Shown here: one piece after another, positions 33,085 to 45,450 of the stretch
Position numbering within the stretch: the first letter of the stretch is position 1
How the letters are laid out: the number at the start of each line of letters is the position of its first letter
Origin: Linnemannia elongata
Lineage: Eukaryota; Mortierellomycota; Mortierellomycetes; Mortierellales; Mortierellaceae
Assembly: GCA_036320915.1 (NCBI GenBank)
Contig: JAXBDG010000012.1
Span: forward strand, 1,228,501-1,292,500
Length of the DNA: 64,000 bases
Direction of reading: 5' to 3'
Made by a program: the position numbers and the translations under genes
Notes under the pieces: generated by a model
Told to the model about the DNA's origin: nothing
Database searches by the model: none
Seen by the model: the letters and a program-made list of their open reading frames with translations, nothing else

Positions 33085-33560
33085 CATGGTACTGCAAGGT
33101 ACCACACTGGATGACCTATGACAGCTGTCGATCTCTTTGTCGTTTGGTGGTGGTCTTTTCTTTGCGTCCAGTGGGAAAAATGAAATACAAGCTGGTCGCC
33201 ACCGTAGCCACAGTTATGCTGTAATACTGCAGATGTGGAAAGAGAGGCATATGGATTAGGGAGTAGTTCTGTGGCCCATGTGAACCATCCGGCAGAAATA
33301 CAGCGGAAAGGAAAAAAATTATTTCGACTTTCAGGGTAATGAGAAACACGTGCAAGAAAGAGGTATGGTCCAAATGTATGCAAGCATGCTGCTCTAACAT
33401 TCGGGTCCTAGTGTCCACTTTGTTACTCATTTTTGTAGGTCCAGCAGCACCACACACCACCATCACATCTGTAACAAGCCTCTGTTTGATTGTTTTGATA
33501 GTCGATGCGTAGCCTATTCCTAAGTCACTAGAACTTCTCGTGTAGTTTATTGTCTACTTT
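33085..33560. repeat. Degenerate dispersed repeat (third copy)
   Basis: Collinear with 28230-28690 and partly 2840-3090. It includes CTAGTGTCCACTTTGTTA, a CACACCACCATCACAT stretch and a GATAGTCGATGCGTAGCC end. It is directly followed by the decayed malate dehydrogenase copy. Confidence 0.55.
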
Positions 33561-33644
33561 GTGAAGACGTTATTTGCAATATGTACACCTGATAACAAAC
33601 AAAGAGATACCAACTATTGCCAGTTTTTTTTTTCATCCTATTCA

Positions 33645-34115
33645 GACCTTAGAAGCGTTGGTGATAATGTCGGTCCCAATAACAATGGTGAATTTGAGTT
33701 GAGGGAAGGGAGCATTCATCAGCACCCGTTCATACGTCATCAACTTGAATGAAGAGTGTTCTTTCTCACGCCCTCGCGCCCAAAACTCGACAACCTGTAC
33801 AAAATTTCCAACGGGACGATGGCGCGAAATGTGATCTCGGACTCAGCATCCATACCCTGCATCTGCATGCAGGTCCGCGATGGTCATCAATTTCATCATA
33901 ACGTTCTTGGAGAAAGATGCGAAGGTTCTTTTGATAGCAGTTAGGATAGGTGGTAGGCGATATGATCAAACAGAAAAATTCGTATTACCATCACTTCGTC
34001 GCTGATCAGCTGTCTATTGTTGCGACATATACAGTATTTGATCGCAATAGTACCCCCACTCTTTAACTTGTCTCCACCGCTCCTCAAGCGCGTATCAACC
34101 TTTCAGCCTCTGTTA
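33645..34115 (-). pseudogene. Decayed copy of malate dehydrogenase 3' exon
   Basis: Aligns in the same order to the last exon of the intact gene at 37661-38225. Matches include GCGTTGGTGATAATG for GCGTCGGTGATGAAGG at the C-terminus, TTGAGTT, CTCACGCCCTCGCGCCC for CTCACACCCTCGCGTCC, ACCTGTACAAAATTTCCA for ATCCTGTGCAAAGTATTCCA and CTGCATGCAGG. Indels and many substitutions destroy the frame. Identity falls off beyond about 33915 and the far end is approximate. This is consistent with an old duplication, not a second working enzyme. Confidence 0.7.
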
Positions 34116-34424
34116 AACTCGTCATCAACGCCTTTCGGAGGGGTGTAGGTTTTCTACTCCTGAACCTACACCGGGAGATCGTTGGATAAAGGCGCGTCAT
34201 TGCATTGTCAATCCTGATACCTGCCTGCTAATAAGGGTGGAGTGGAAGTTGCGGGTTGATAGAAACGCGCGAAAGCGAAAGCGAAGGGGAAAATGATCGT
34301 CCTTGGCGATGTGCACGTGCCATGGGTGGTATGAAAGTCGCTTTTCTCGCCAAAAACTTTTGTTTTCTTTTTCTTTTTCTTTTCCTCACTCCTCTTTGGC
34401 CCCTCCTCTTGGCACCCGGCTCTA

Positions 34425-35160
34425 CCGTCGACTCTACCGTTTGGACCCCGCTCCCTGGCTATGGGACACCTGGTAAGTTAACCAACACTCCCTTCCTTTC
34501 CCCTCCCTTTTTTTCCGAGCAAGCAGAGAATAAAAAGAGAGAGAGAGAGTGTGTGTGTGTGTGTGTGTGTGAGTATGTACGCCTCTCATCATTTCTTCTT
34601 TGTCACCCTTCCTTTCCCATCCATCTCTCCTTTCCTTGCTGTTCTTTTTGGAATGTGCGTTTGCTTTTGCGTTTTTTGTCTTAGTTCCTTCCTCCTGCTT
34701 ACTGCTGGAGTGCGCGTTTGCCTAGCGTTTTTTTTGGGGCTACAACTTCACTCCTCCTTCACTCCTTCTTCACCTATCCTTGGATCCTTTCTCTTGTTTG
34801 CAAGTGTGTGTGTGTTTGTTTTTGTTATTCTCCGATCCTCGTTTGTTCCCTCACCGTGTTTCTGTGGGTGTACGCCATGGGTCTGCGTGTTTTGTCCGTT
34901 TCTTCTTTACACGGCTACAAGGCTCCCAAGCTCTCCCGCTTCCTTCCCTGTCTTCGTTTACACTGTCTTCGTTTCTCCAGTTCCCACGCTCTTCCACCTT
35001 CTTCATTCTTGAGCGATATCCCCATCATGGTTACGCTATTCTCACACTGATCAAAATTGATCAGAAACACCTACCGACAAATTGGGTCGCGTGTACTTTA
35101 TACTGATCATCAGTGGTTTCTGATTATTGTCATCCGCATATATTTTAGTGATGTAATGTG
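34425..35160. repeat. Dispersed repeat unit, copy C (diverged)
   Basis: Begins with CTACCGTTTGGACCCCGCTCC then CTGGCTATGGGACACCTGGTAAG, almost identical to 35259-35311 at the start of copy B. It continues through CT-rich DNA to a TGATCAAAATTGATCAGAAACACC segment and TTTTAGTGATGTAATG, which correspond to AT-rich landmarks of copies A and B. It lacks the minisatellites. The 110-150 codon open frames here follow CT-rich sequence and show no domain. Confidence 0.6.
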
Positions 35161-35955
35161 TGAGGGTGCTGCGAGGGATCGACTCCCCTCCTCGCCCTGA
35201 GACCTGGATCTACCGAGATGAAAGGGTGTGAGTCGAGTCGAGGTAGTCCTCTTCACACCCAACTCTACCGCTTTGGACCCCGCTCCCTGGGTATGGGACA
35301 CCTGGTAAGATTTCCCTCCATTCCCTTCCCCTCCCCCCCACTTCCTTTGCCTTCCTCACCTTGCCTTCCCTCAAGCAACACGAAATGAAAAGAGGGTGCA
35401 CGTGCGTGTCCATGTCCCATTCTTCCCCTCTCTTTTTTTTCTGTCGTCGCCCCCTTTCTTTGTTTTTTCCTATGGGGAGTGCGTGTCCGCGTTGTTGTTG
35501 CTTCGTTCCCTTCCATTTCCTTCTCTCTTTCCTCCCCCACACTCTGCCTCCTCACACTCTCCCGTCACCTCCGCGCTGAAATGATCGCTATTGATTACAT
35601 CATTTCACGCCGATCAATGATCAATAATCAATAATCAATATTCAGGAACACCTGCACACAATTTTGGTGGCGCAAGCATTTTAGTTAACCACAAAATTTC
35701 TTGCCTTCATATAACTTTAGTGACAAGGAGGTGCCAAGACGGGGTCAAGAGGAGTCAAGACCCCCTCCCCCTCATACCTAAGTGTCCGCAAGCCCGGCTT
35801 GACATGGTCATCGACCTGTGGCCATGTCAAGGGAGTGGGTGCGCCGCATGGTGGTGGCCTTGGGGGGCGTCTGGCCCTCCCAGCTCTCGCGGTACGCTGT
35901 TGGAGGACGACGTTAAAGGGGGTGCTAATTCTTTTTTTTTTTAGGATGGGGTCGC

Positions 35956-36055
35956 GGGCTATTATGGGAATCTGAGGGCTAATATGGGGATTCTGAGGGT
36001 TATTGTGGGGATTCTGAGGGCTAATATGGGAATCTGAGGGCTCACTATGGCATCG
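35956..36055. repeat. 20-bp minisatellite (copy B)
   Basis: About five units of the GGGCTATTATGGGAATCTGA type, against about eight in copy A. Confidence 0.8.
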
Positions 36056-36149
36056 CGGGTTACTGTTGGGTCGAGGGATAAATTGCGTTGTATGGGGACG
36101 CGGGCTCAATTGATCTGTGATCACACTCAAACTGAGGTTTGAAGCCATC

Positions 36150-36560
36150 TCCACTATCGGCCTTTCTTTGTTGGAGTGGCATTGAGGCAACTGAGGGCAC
36201 AAAACGTTGCGAATGATGAAGTTTGGTTCATAGTCTGACAAGACTTGCACAAAAGTCTGATGACACTCGGACCAAGTCTGACGCACCTTCCACTATCGAC
36301 TTTTCTTTGTTGGAGTGGCATTGACACAACTGAGGGCAAACAACGTTGCGGATGATGAAACTTGCTCCAAGTGTAATGACACTTGCACCAAGTCTGACGC
36401 ACCTTCCACTTTCGACATTTCTTTGTTGGAGTGGCATTGACACAACCGAGGGCAAAAAACGTTGCGGATGATGAAACTTGCTCCAAGTCTAATGACACTT
36501 GCTGCAAGTGTCTACTATCGACTTTTCTTTGTTATAGTGGCATTGAGACAATTGAGGGCT
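36150..36560. repeat. Long-unit minisatellite (copy B)
   Basis: Four units starting near 36150, 36289, 36405 and 36511, homologous to the seven-unit array at 749-1525. Confidence 0.8.
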
Positions 36561-36714
36561 CGCTTTTTTGATTTCTTTTTTCAAACTATCAAACTACCAA
36601 CCTTCGGGATACCCCACGGTGTGCCCTGGACTGTAGATGGGAGACCACACACAGACGGCGAGCCAACTAATTTTTTTTTTTCTATTTTTTTTTTATTTTC
36701 TGCTCTTTGATGAT

Positions 36715-37530
36715 TGAAACACTTAGTGGGAAAATGAAGAATGAGAATAAAAGGGAGGGGGAGATGGTTTGAATGAGACTGAGCTGGCGTCTGAAAATGA
36801 CTTTTTTTACTCTCATTCTGATTTCTAATAAAGAGAAAAAAGGGTTAAAGAGGATGGCGAGAAGAAAAGGAGAGGAAAGAGAATCTAGAAATGAGGACAA
36901 ACAGCAATGCAAGAAGACAAGAGGATAAAGAAAAGAAGGGAACATGGCAGTGCCAGTAAGCGGGATAAGGCTGATTGGTGAAGGTGTATGTGTGGTTTGT
37001 GTGGACGGAAAGATTGATGTGGATGAGCTGGTATGAAGGAAGAGAATGGGAGATGGATGAAATGCTTCGTTAAAGAAAGAAGGAAAGAGGAGATGAGCTA
37101 GACATTCACATATGTTGGAAGAGTTGAGAAAAAGGAGAAAACAAGCTTTAGATGCCAACCGGATGAAAATACAGAGAAATGGAGGGGGTTTGTTTAGTAG
37201 ACAGGGGCACAATGACAAGATTGGCAAAAATAAGGAGCGACAGGGTTGGCATGATAAATGGCTGAAAGTACTGAGGTCGAATAGGAAAAAGATTCGAAAT
37301 AGCTTGGTGATGGAAGGGGGTCTGAAGGTAGCGTAGTGAGTCGCGTGTGGGAGGAGATGTATAGACTAGAGTAGTTGGATCCGGATGAAATGATGGTTTT
37401 AGAGAGTGTGGTGTTTGTAGAAGTGTACATGAAGGTGGAGGTAACCTAGCGAATTGATTGTTTGCTAGGGATACAGCGCAAAGAAAAAACTGGGGCGATA
37501 GTGGTAACAAAGTACAGGACGCATAATTCA
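36715..37530. repeat. Dispersed repeat unit, copy B (diverged second half)
   Basis: Aligns in order with 1730-2830, including GTTTGTGTGGACGGAAAGATTG, the AGATGGATGAAATGCTT stretch, TTGGATCCGGATGAAATGA and TACAGCGCAAAG. It ends just before the malate dehydrogenase 3' flank. No gene. Confidence 0.6.
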
Positions 37531-37660
37531 TTCAAAAGATTGCTTAGTCTTCGTGTTGTTTATTAGTTCCATTGAGGTGGCGTTATGTACAGAACAGCAA
37601 AAAGGACCCGCCTACGCTTGCTAGCAAAAAAAAAAAAGGAAATCTATTTCGCCAGCCTGC

Positions 37661-39572
37661 TTAGATCTTGGATGCGTCGGTGATGAAGGCGGTTCCCTTA
37701 TTAATGTTGACCTTGAGTTCAGGAACAGCGGCATCCAAGAGCGCCTGCTCGTAGGCAGACAACTCGGGCAAGGGTACGATCTTGCTCACACCCTCGCGTC
37801 CGAATTCGACATCCTGTGCAAAGTATTCCAGGTGAGTCCTGGCCCGGAAGGCAGCCGTTCCCTCCTTGTCTGCATGCAAGTTGACGTACGTCGACTCGAC
37901 CAATCCAGTCTTGCCCGCCACGGTAGCCTCGAGGATCGCCAGTGTGAATCGCGCTCCTGCGTAGGCCATTGACAATGTTGCAGATCCTGCACCATCCTTG
38001 GCCTTGACTACCTCGTCTCCTCCATACTGGATGCGGTGGGTCAACAGGTCGAGCTGGTCCTTGGTGAACTTTTGTCCAGGGATCTTAGAGAGGACGGGGA
38101 CGATTGTGACGCCACTGTGTCCGCCAATGACTGTGACGCGTGTGCTCTTGGGGTCGATTGAGCTGTCGAGTTCATAGACGAAGCGCGATGAGCGAACAAC
38201 GTCCAGTGTGCTGATACCAAACACCCTATTGTCATGGAATCAAGATGCGATGAGAGGGAAAATAGAGTTAAGACGTTTCTCCTTGCCTTTCTTAGCTTTC
38301 CTTATCGCGCATATTTCTATGCCTCCCCCTGGTTACAATCTCAAGAGAACCCATGTTGAGAGCCCTCTTCTTCCTTTGTGTGTATCGATGTGGAGAAGAA
38401 AGTCCTCATCACAATCATTTTTTCATCGCGATAAAAGCGAAGGGGAAGACCAACGTGTCGATAGGGAGATTCGATAAAGAAGGAAGAGCAAAATATGCCG
38501 AGGTCATCTTCGGTTGTTCGTTGTTTGTTTACCTCCTGGGGTCAAATGCTCCATGTTGCTTGAGGACCTCTGCGACGATAGGGACGGTCGAGTTGACGGG
38601 GTTGGAGATGACAAGGATAAAGGCGGTAGGGCAGTTCCTGGCAATACCCTCGGACAAATCACGGATAATGCCAGCATTAATCTACACCAAGAAAGAAGAG
38701 GAACAAGAGGTGAGTAACGAGGAGCAAGGTGCTTGGTTCAGATCATTGTTTTTTTATTATCCAGACGAGAAAAAGGAAGAAAGATGTGTAATAAGAGCCT
38801 TTCGCTCTTCCTTTTTCTTTGGTCGCGTGTGTTTCCCTTTCATTCCCTTTTCTTTTATCGTGTCTGTTTCCCTTTGACTTTCCACCCACACACAATGATT
38901 ATTCAGATAAAGAACTGACACGAGAAGTTCAAAACCTTCTTTCATTACTCTTCGATGACGATTTTTTCATTTCTTTCATCCCTTTTCCACATCCTGTCAC
39001 TCTCTTCCTCTCCCCTCTGTCCATCGCCCCTTCTTTTGTCAATTACAATTTCACACACTCTCACCTTGAGACACACACACATATAGACGCATGAATAAAC
39101 CATATTTCATGCTACGCAAGAAGAATCAAACCACGAAAAAGAAAAAGGAAAAGCAAAATTACCTTGAAGAGGTCATCACGAGTCATGCCAGGTTTACGAG
39201 GCACACCAGCAGGGATGACAACAGTATGTGCGCCCTGGAGGGCTTCGTTCATGGCCTCCTTGCCGTGGCCTGTAACAGTCGAACGGGTGTTGATGTGCGA
39301 GAGATCTGCGGCGACTCCGGGGGCGTTGACGACGTCGTAAAGAGCGAGGTGGGTGATGAGTTCTGACTGCTTCAAGAGGAGCGAGAGGGGTTGACCAATA
39401 CCGCCTGCGGCACCACAAACAACGACTATGAGGATACGTTTGAAGGAGAAAAGAGGATGAGTTAGGCGTGGTGTCGTGTGGGGTGTATGTCACTCGGTAA
39501 CCCGAAGTATAAATAGGCGGTGTTTCTGCTGTTGCTGTGCTGTTGCTATTGCTATTGTTTACCTTTGACCAT
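37661..39572 (-). CDS. MDH1: Malate dehydrogenase, NAD-dependent
   Basis: Four exons, complement of 39563-39572, 39163-39425, 38533-38681 and 37661-38225, give 328 residues. NAD fold [12 protein letters not shown] at about 4-15; substrate-binding RKPGMTR at 80-86; ISNPVNSTV with the conserved Asn near 118; [13 protein letters not shown] near 141-153; catalytic GGHSG with His near 175; SMAYAGARF and a GLVESTYV stretch. This is the [11 protein letters not shown] class shared by mitochondrial, peroxisomal and bacterial MDH. The protein begins MVKVVVCG with no transit peptide, so a cytosolic or glyoxysomal place is more likely. The first exon encodes only three residues plus one base. A decayed copy of its last exon lies 3.5 kb away at 33645-34115. 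Confidence 0.95.
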
Positions 39573-40917
39573 GGTGATATTATGTGTATGTGATAGGGAT
39601 GAAGAGGGAGTGAGTGTGTGTTTTGTTGAGAGAAGAAGAAGAAGAAGAAAGTAAGAAAGTAAGAAAAGAGAAAGAAAGTGAGAGAAAGGAATGAGTGAAA
39701 TGAGAGACAAAGAGAGATGGAATGAAAAAAAAAAGAAAAAGAAAAAGGGAAAAAGCAATGGAGAGAGAGAGAGAGGGAGAGAGAGGTAAACGTCGTTATC
39801 AACCAACAAGAATGACAGGAGTCTTGCTTGCATCCTCTCACCCTCTCCACCCCTTTTGTTTCTTTTCTTTTTTTTTCCGAGCGAGCGAAAGACAGAGAGA
39901 GACAGAGAGAGAGACAGAGAAACAGAGAGAGAGATGGTGAAAGATAGATATAGATAGATAGACCGATAGAGACACATCACACTGCGTAACAAGCAACAAC
40001 AACAACATGCACGGCGATAAGACATATCGTATGCTGGTTTGCTATTACTGCTGTTGCTTGTTGTTGTTGTTATTTTGCTACTGTGATCGCGTACGACAGA
40101 AACGCCTTTTCTTTTCTGCTCTAACTTGTCCACGTTGGATGTCGATATAATCCATAATCCACGGATAAGGGAAGAATCCACTTATACCCACAATTAACCC
40201 CACCCCGCCCGCCTATCCATCGTGAACACACGCCACATCAACACCGGACAATCGTAGTTCTTGCCTTCATTATCAAAAAGCCCCTCTGCTCTGGGGTCAG
40301 TTGGACTGTTACTGTTTTTCACATATCAGTATTCAATCCAATTCAGTCTCCACCCAATCGCATTCCACACGGACAAAAAAAAAAAAATTGGGTGGATCTT
40401 CTCAACTCCAGCTGGAGACAAGCAACCAATTTTTTGTGTGGGGCGAAAACCATCCCTTCCTCAAGAATGTGTCTTCCCCATCGTTGCTCCGAACTTATTA
40501 TACCCACTTTTTCTCACTGAACCCTTTCACCCTGATATCACCTTCCCTTTTTTTTGGACCACCAGCACACACACACACATCTTCGTTACCCTCGACCCTC
40601 TCTTCTCAATTGCCTCCCCTTTCTCTTCGTCATCTTCAATGAACTGGAAAAGTCCAGGGGTAAACACCTGTCGCAATCATCCACCCAGCAATTGAACACA
40701 AGCACTATCGTAGATTCAGTCCAAGCAACCGAACTCCGACCTTGTAGTGGTATATGGTGTCCATGCGCACTTTTCTAAAGATAAAAAAGTCATGAATGAC
40801 GCACTTGGCTTATCGGTTGGAGGGTCCTCTATAATGTTTTTACTATTCTACAATCGACCGACGACCGATACTCATCGTGCCTGATGTCTTTGTCTCCCCT
40901 ACCTCGCTCACTTTTTT
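39573..40917. other. Intergenic: MDH promoter and UBA4 3' flank
   Basis: Purine-rich microsatellite stretches (GAGAGAGA near 39760-39790 and 39895-39935, GATAGATA near 39948-39962) precede the MDH gene. The UBA4 side is CT-rich. Open frames of 100-200 codons here are low complexity. Confidence 0.5.
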
Positions 40918-42969
40918 TCAGTACTTGGGAAAGTCAGGGTCAATGGTATTGGACCACTTCTCCAAGCCACCCGCAATATCTTTGATCTCCCCCGTCGTGA
41001 TCCCATTCTCCTGTAATATCCTGACCGCTGGCTGCGAATCGTTGCCACGACGACACACTACATAAACTGGCCGATCCTTGTGTCCTTCTAGCCTGGCTTT
41101 GACCTTTTCCAGCTCGTTTGGGAGTGCCTTCAAAGGGATATTGAGAGACGAAGGGAGACTACAGATATCAAATTGCACCTTCTCGCGAACATCCAGAAGC
41201 AAATGCGGTACGCTGTCCTTCAACACCTCCTTATAACTCTACACCAATTCAAAAAAAAAAGAACGCCAATTGGGCATTTTCAGTAAGTATACCACTTTCA
41301 AAAAACAAGAAAAACTTTCTGACACATAGAGTTCATACCTGGCATGTTATCCGCTCATTATAAGGGATCAAAAACAAGTCTGGCGTCTTGTCGGTCGCAC
41401 TGCTGCCACAAAACCGGACATAATCGATGAGCTTGGTAATCGTTGGAGCGTCTCCGCACATGATACAGTCGGGTTTGCGCTTCCGCAGCTTGATTGTCCT
41501 GAACATGGTTGAGGAGTTTGCAGAGAACAGTGTCATTGTCGGCGGATCTTCCTCTATAAAACGGTTTATAATGAGAAGTGGTGAGTGGCAGTGAGCAATC
41601 GAAATCTGTCGCGGTTCCTGCCTGAGCAAAGTTTGTATCATATAGAGTCAGTGAAAAGAAAAAGGAAGTGTTTGTTAAGGGTAAACGTACTGTTGAGTCC
41701 GGTAGCAATCTTGATCGCCTCCAGCGCTTGAAGGCATCCAACAATTCCAGGGACTATCAAATGCATGCAACAAGGAGTAAAAAAATGTTAGTTCAGGCCT
41801 TGGTTAGACAAAAAAACAAAATCACTGTGCTAAATAATCGCCAATTGACATACCGACGCCAAGAACGCCACCGTCAGAGCAATTGGTCACAGTCTCGGAG
41901 GGAGGTGGGGTTGGGAACAGACACCGGTAACAAGGTCCACCACGGTAGTTGTATATCGTCAATTGTCCATCCAATCGTAAAGCCGATCCAGAGACAAGTG
42001 GCTTCTGACCCAACACACTGGCGTCGTTCAACAGATACCGCGTCGCCACATTGTCTGTCGCGTCAATGATGATATCGTAAGCGTTGATGATCTCCTGTGC
42101 GTTTGAGCTCTCGAGTACCAACTCATGGACGACTACCTCGCAATGCGGATTCAACCTAAAGGTACCCACAAAAATGCAGTGAATAAGTTAGCCATCCCAG
42201 TTGTGCGGATCGTTCTCTGCGAAATATATTCATTTTTCGTGCGCAGTCATGTCCGTTCCACTTCAGACGTACAGTTGGATCGAGAGCGCTGCGGATCGGG
42301 CTTTAGACATGCCCTGTCTGGCCTCATTATGAATCACCTGTCGATGCAAGTTCGAGATATCGACCGTGTCGTGATCCACAATCCCCAGTCGTCCGACTCC
42401 CGCAGCTCCCAGGTACAGTGCGCATGATGCTCCCAGTCCTCCTGCACCGACTACCAGCATTGAGCAGTTCCTGAGATCCATTTGTGCTATGTAGTAGAGA
42501 GAGTGTGTGTGAGAGAAAAAAAAAATAACGGCCATGAGCTGATTGTCCGTGACAGTGTTGTAGGGTGGTAGCGAGTGGTCTACAGAAAGAGAGGATAGCA
42601 AGAACTCTCCACGAGGGATACAGAGACCACGCCTCTCAAACTCCACAAGGTGGTCGAAATCATACCTTGGATACCGAAGCCAGGCAGGATCAATTGACGG
42701 CCATAGCGAGCAATCTCCGGGTTCGTCAACGCCACAACCTTCTCGAACGGCGTGAACGCAGAAGTGGATGCTGCACCCCGAGAGTCACTCGTGCCTGAGT
42801 CACCATTGCTTGCGTTTAGCTGTTCTGCTCCAGCTGCTGATGGAACGGCAATGCTCTGCTCAAGACGCAATGCGCGGACTTCCTGTACGAGGGCTGCCTT
42901 TTCTTGCTCGAGGCGCTTTACTTTGACTTCGAGGGATTCTATTGTCGCTGTTGGTGTGGGCGTCGACAT
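40918..42969 (-). CDS. UBA4: UBA4/MOCS3-like adenylyltransferase and sulfurtransferase
   Basis: Six exons, complement of 42666-42969, 42273-42486, 41854-42155, 41691-41753, 41339-41553 and 40918-41238, give 472 residues. An N-terminal coiled coil (about 8-42) leads to an E1-like domain. It has [17 protein letters not shown], nucleotide loop [37 protein letters not shown], the CYRC and CIMC zinc ligands and catalytic Cys in [11 protein letters not shown] (about 266). A rhodanese domain follows with LLLDVRE and active-site Cys428 in [11 protein letters not shown]4 activates the ubiquitin-like URM1 and transfers sulfur for tRNA wobble-uridine thiolation; MOCS3 orthologues also serve molybdenum cofactor synthesis. 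Confidence 0.95.
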
Positions 42970-43297
42970 GTCTTTTTTTGTCCTCCTAATGGTTGTGTGG
43001 AATGAATGAAAGAAATGAACCAGAACAGCAGAAAGGAAGACTCCACATCCCACTATTTGTTCGTGGAGGCGGAAGGGGTTGAGCCCAACTCAACTGTTTT
43101 TTTTGAAACATAATTCGTGGCGCTGTTAAGGGGCCTGGGTCGGATCCAAAAGAAGCAACCCACCTTTCACTTTTTCACGAATACCTCATAAGTCAATTTG
43201 GACTTTGAGAAAGTAAGTTGAGCACGACGCTTATCACCAACCGCAAAAGAAACACATACTGAGAAGCGACAGAGAGAAATCTCCACAATGTTTTTTT
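42970..43297. other. Intergenic, UBA4 leader and PPR gene 3' flank
   Basis: 328 bp without other features. Confidence 0.5.
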
Positions 43298-45450
43298 TTA
43301 TTTTCTCCCTCGGCCAGACCCTGAGGAAGAGCTCTCGCCGCCGATAATTAATTCCTCGCCGTGGGAAACAGCGCGCTTCTTGTAAGCCTTGCCGCCATCA
43401 GAATGATAGTCCGCAAGTGCAAACTCCAGTTGGTTGCGGATCTTGAGCGCCGTCTTCAACTCCTGGGTCAGATTTACGCCATTGACAATCTTGTCGTCCT
43501 TGCCGTCACCACCACGCTTCGTCTCATCATTGCTCCACTCCTCAGTACCGCTGCTACTTTGAGCAACTTTTCCCTCGGGTCCATGGAGCACTTCTGAGTA
43601 GGCCTTGACGGCCGCTCGAGCAATGTCGAGGTTCGCCCTTGGGAACTCGCGGCTCTTGATGACATTCTGCCACTGGCTCTCCTGCAGGATCTCGAGCGCC
43701 TCTGTAAGATGGTTCGTCCGAACGGCTACCCGGAGTGTCGTGGCCAGAGTCCAGGCGTCATGGGAAATCATCTCGCCTGTCGAGCTCTGACCCTTTTGGC
43801 TTCTCTTCTTGAACTCATTGTACATCCCAATCGTCCTGCTCCAGTCGTTAGCCTCGAAAGCAGTCTGGAGCCCTTGCTTCCACGAGGCACGGGTATGTTC
43901 CTGACCCAACGCCTCAATCTCGTCAAAGGTCCTGAAAGCTCCGTTGTAATCCTTGGCAGCGGTTTGGAGGCGCATATAAGTCGTCAGGTTACGGTTGCTG
44001 GGCTCGAACTCCGGAAAGGTTTCACGGATGAACTCCATGTACCGGATCCCACGGTCGAATTCCCCAAGTTGAGAACTGATCATCATGACCAGCTCCAACA
44101 TCTCGGGCCGCGGGTCATCTGCCTTGGCGGTTTCGGTTCCCTTGCTGATAGTGAGGCCCTTATTCGAGGCCGACTCGTCTAACGCAACGGACGAGGTCTT
44201 GCGGGGTCCGCCCTGGTGTCGCACATGTCCGTATCCTCCAGCTCCTCCAGCAGTAAAGCCAGCAGGGACAACAGACGCTGCCCCTAATGGTGTTGGCAAT
44301 CCAGTCTGCATCCCGTAGTAAGACTCAAACAGGCGGTAGCCTCTCCTGACATAGTCCGGGTTGAGCGCTTCCTTACACGCCGTCAGAATGGCGCCCAGCA
44401 TCCCTGTATCCAAGACATCTCCATCCTCTCGACGGATATTAGTAGTGTTCAAGTACTCGACCCAAACTCTCCATGCTCTTTCGAATGCCCGGTCGCCTCC
44501 AATACGACCGTAGGACTTGATAAGGGTCCCATAGGTGACGACTGTGGGTGCGTCGGGTCCCTTCTTGGCCATGTCGTTGTAGACCTGTTCGATGCCCTCG
44601 ATGTTGTTGCCGAGACGTTGGTACATCCGGATCATGGAGTTTGCCTGTTCTATGGTGGGTGGGTGGTCGTACTGTGATTTGAGGCGGCTATAGAGGGATT
44701 GTGCGGCGGTGGTGTGTGAGGAAGAGAAGGCGAATGTTGCGAGTCCACGGAGGAGGATGGTGTATGTTTCCGACTGAACTGATAGCCCTCGTTTCTCCAT
44801 CTAAATACCAAGAGGAGAAGGTTATCAGTCGATTACTCAATCAAAAGGTTGCTTTCCAATTTTCAAGTGTTTCAACACAGCAATAACAAACGTACCTCGA
44901 TGATGAGGGGCTCGATATTGTAGACCTGGTTCTGTTTGAGGTACTCGTTCAAAATCCGTCCAAGCATGAAATCCCGGTCCCGCTGGTACCGTGCTTCCAT
45001 GACATGATCCAGCACTTGCTGTGGTGTACGGTTTTTTTGAACATATTTGGCAAAGTCCTTGGTGACTAGTAAGTGCTTGCTGGGAAGACCATGGGGTGTT
45101 GAAGCCGACGACGCTGTGGCGACTGCTCTCGTGGGAGAATATCTCCTTGAAAATGTTGGTGATGATGATGATGATTTCGGTACTGAAGCTGGTGGAGGGA
45201 GGGAGGGCGTGGTGTCGTCGATAGTGGTGCCTCCCACAAAGGCGGAGACAAACTCTTTCCGAGGGTGGTGAGGAGAAGAGGTTGTGCGACGAGGTGTGGT
45301 GCGTGAGGCGGGCGGTGTTGTTCTGATCGGAGTGTCGAGGGAGGAAGCGAATCGAGTGTTGAGTGATGATGGCGTCTGTTGCGTCCTTGTTAGGGCGAGG
45401 TTTCGTATCCGGAGGCCGAGGTTGGGAGATGTCCGAAGCAGTGCCGCCAT
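43298..45450 (-). CDS. Pentatricopeptide-repeat protein, probably mitochondrial
   Basis: Two exons, complement of 44896-45450 and 43298-44800 (phase 0), give 685 residues. The N-terminus is rich in Arg, Ser and Thr with no acidic residues for about 35 residues (LLRTSPNLGLRIRNLALTR), typical of a matrix targeting sequence. A low-complexity Ser/Thr/Pro part follows to about residue 125. From about 150 on there are degenerate helical repeats with PPR character: TYTILLRGLATFAF, ANSMIRMYQRLG, TVVTYGTLIKSYGRIGG, LGAILTACKEA, TYMRLQTAAKDYNGAFRTFDEI. Fungal PPR proteins bind organellar RNA, affecting stability or translation. I cannot assign a specific orthologue. Confidence 0.8.

Larger units (their letters stand above)
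35255..36690. repeat. Dispersed repeat unit, copy B
   Basis: From 35427 on it parallels copy A (1-1660) at high identity, with fewer tandem units. The preceding 170 bp parallel the start of copy C, so the unit begins near CAACTCTACCGCTTTGGACC. A conserved CACCTGGTAAG resembles a splice donor, so the unit may be a transcribed non-coding gene; this is speculative. Confidence 0.8.

Noticed and set aside
34256..35106. Overlapping plus-strand frames of 108-153 codons
   Set aside because: CT- and TG-rich translation within repeat copy C.
39194..40181. Minus-strand frames of 209-218 codons upstream of and overlapping MDH exon 2
   Set aside because: Purine microsatellite translations and out-of-frame shadow of MDH.
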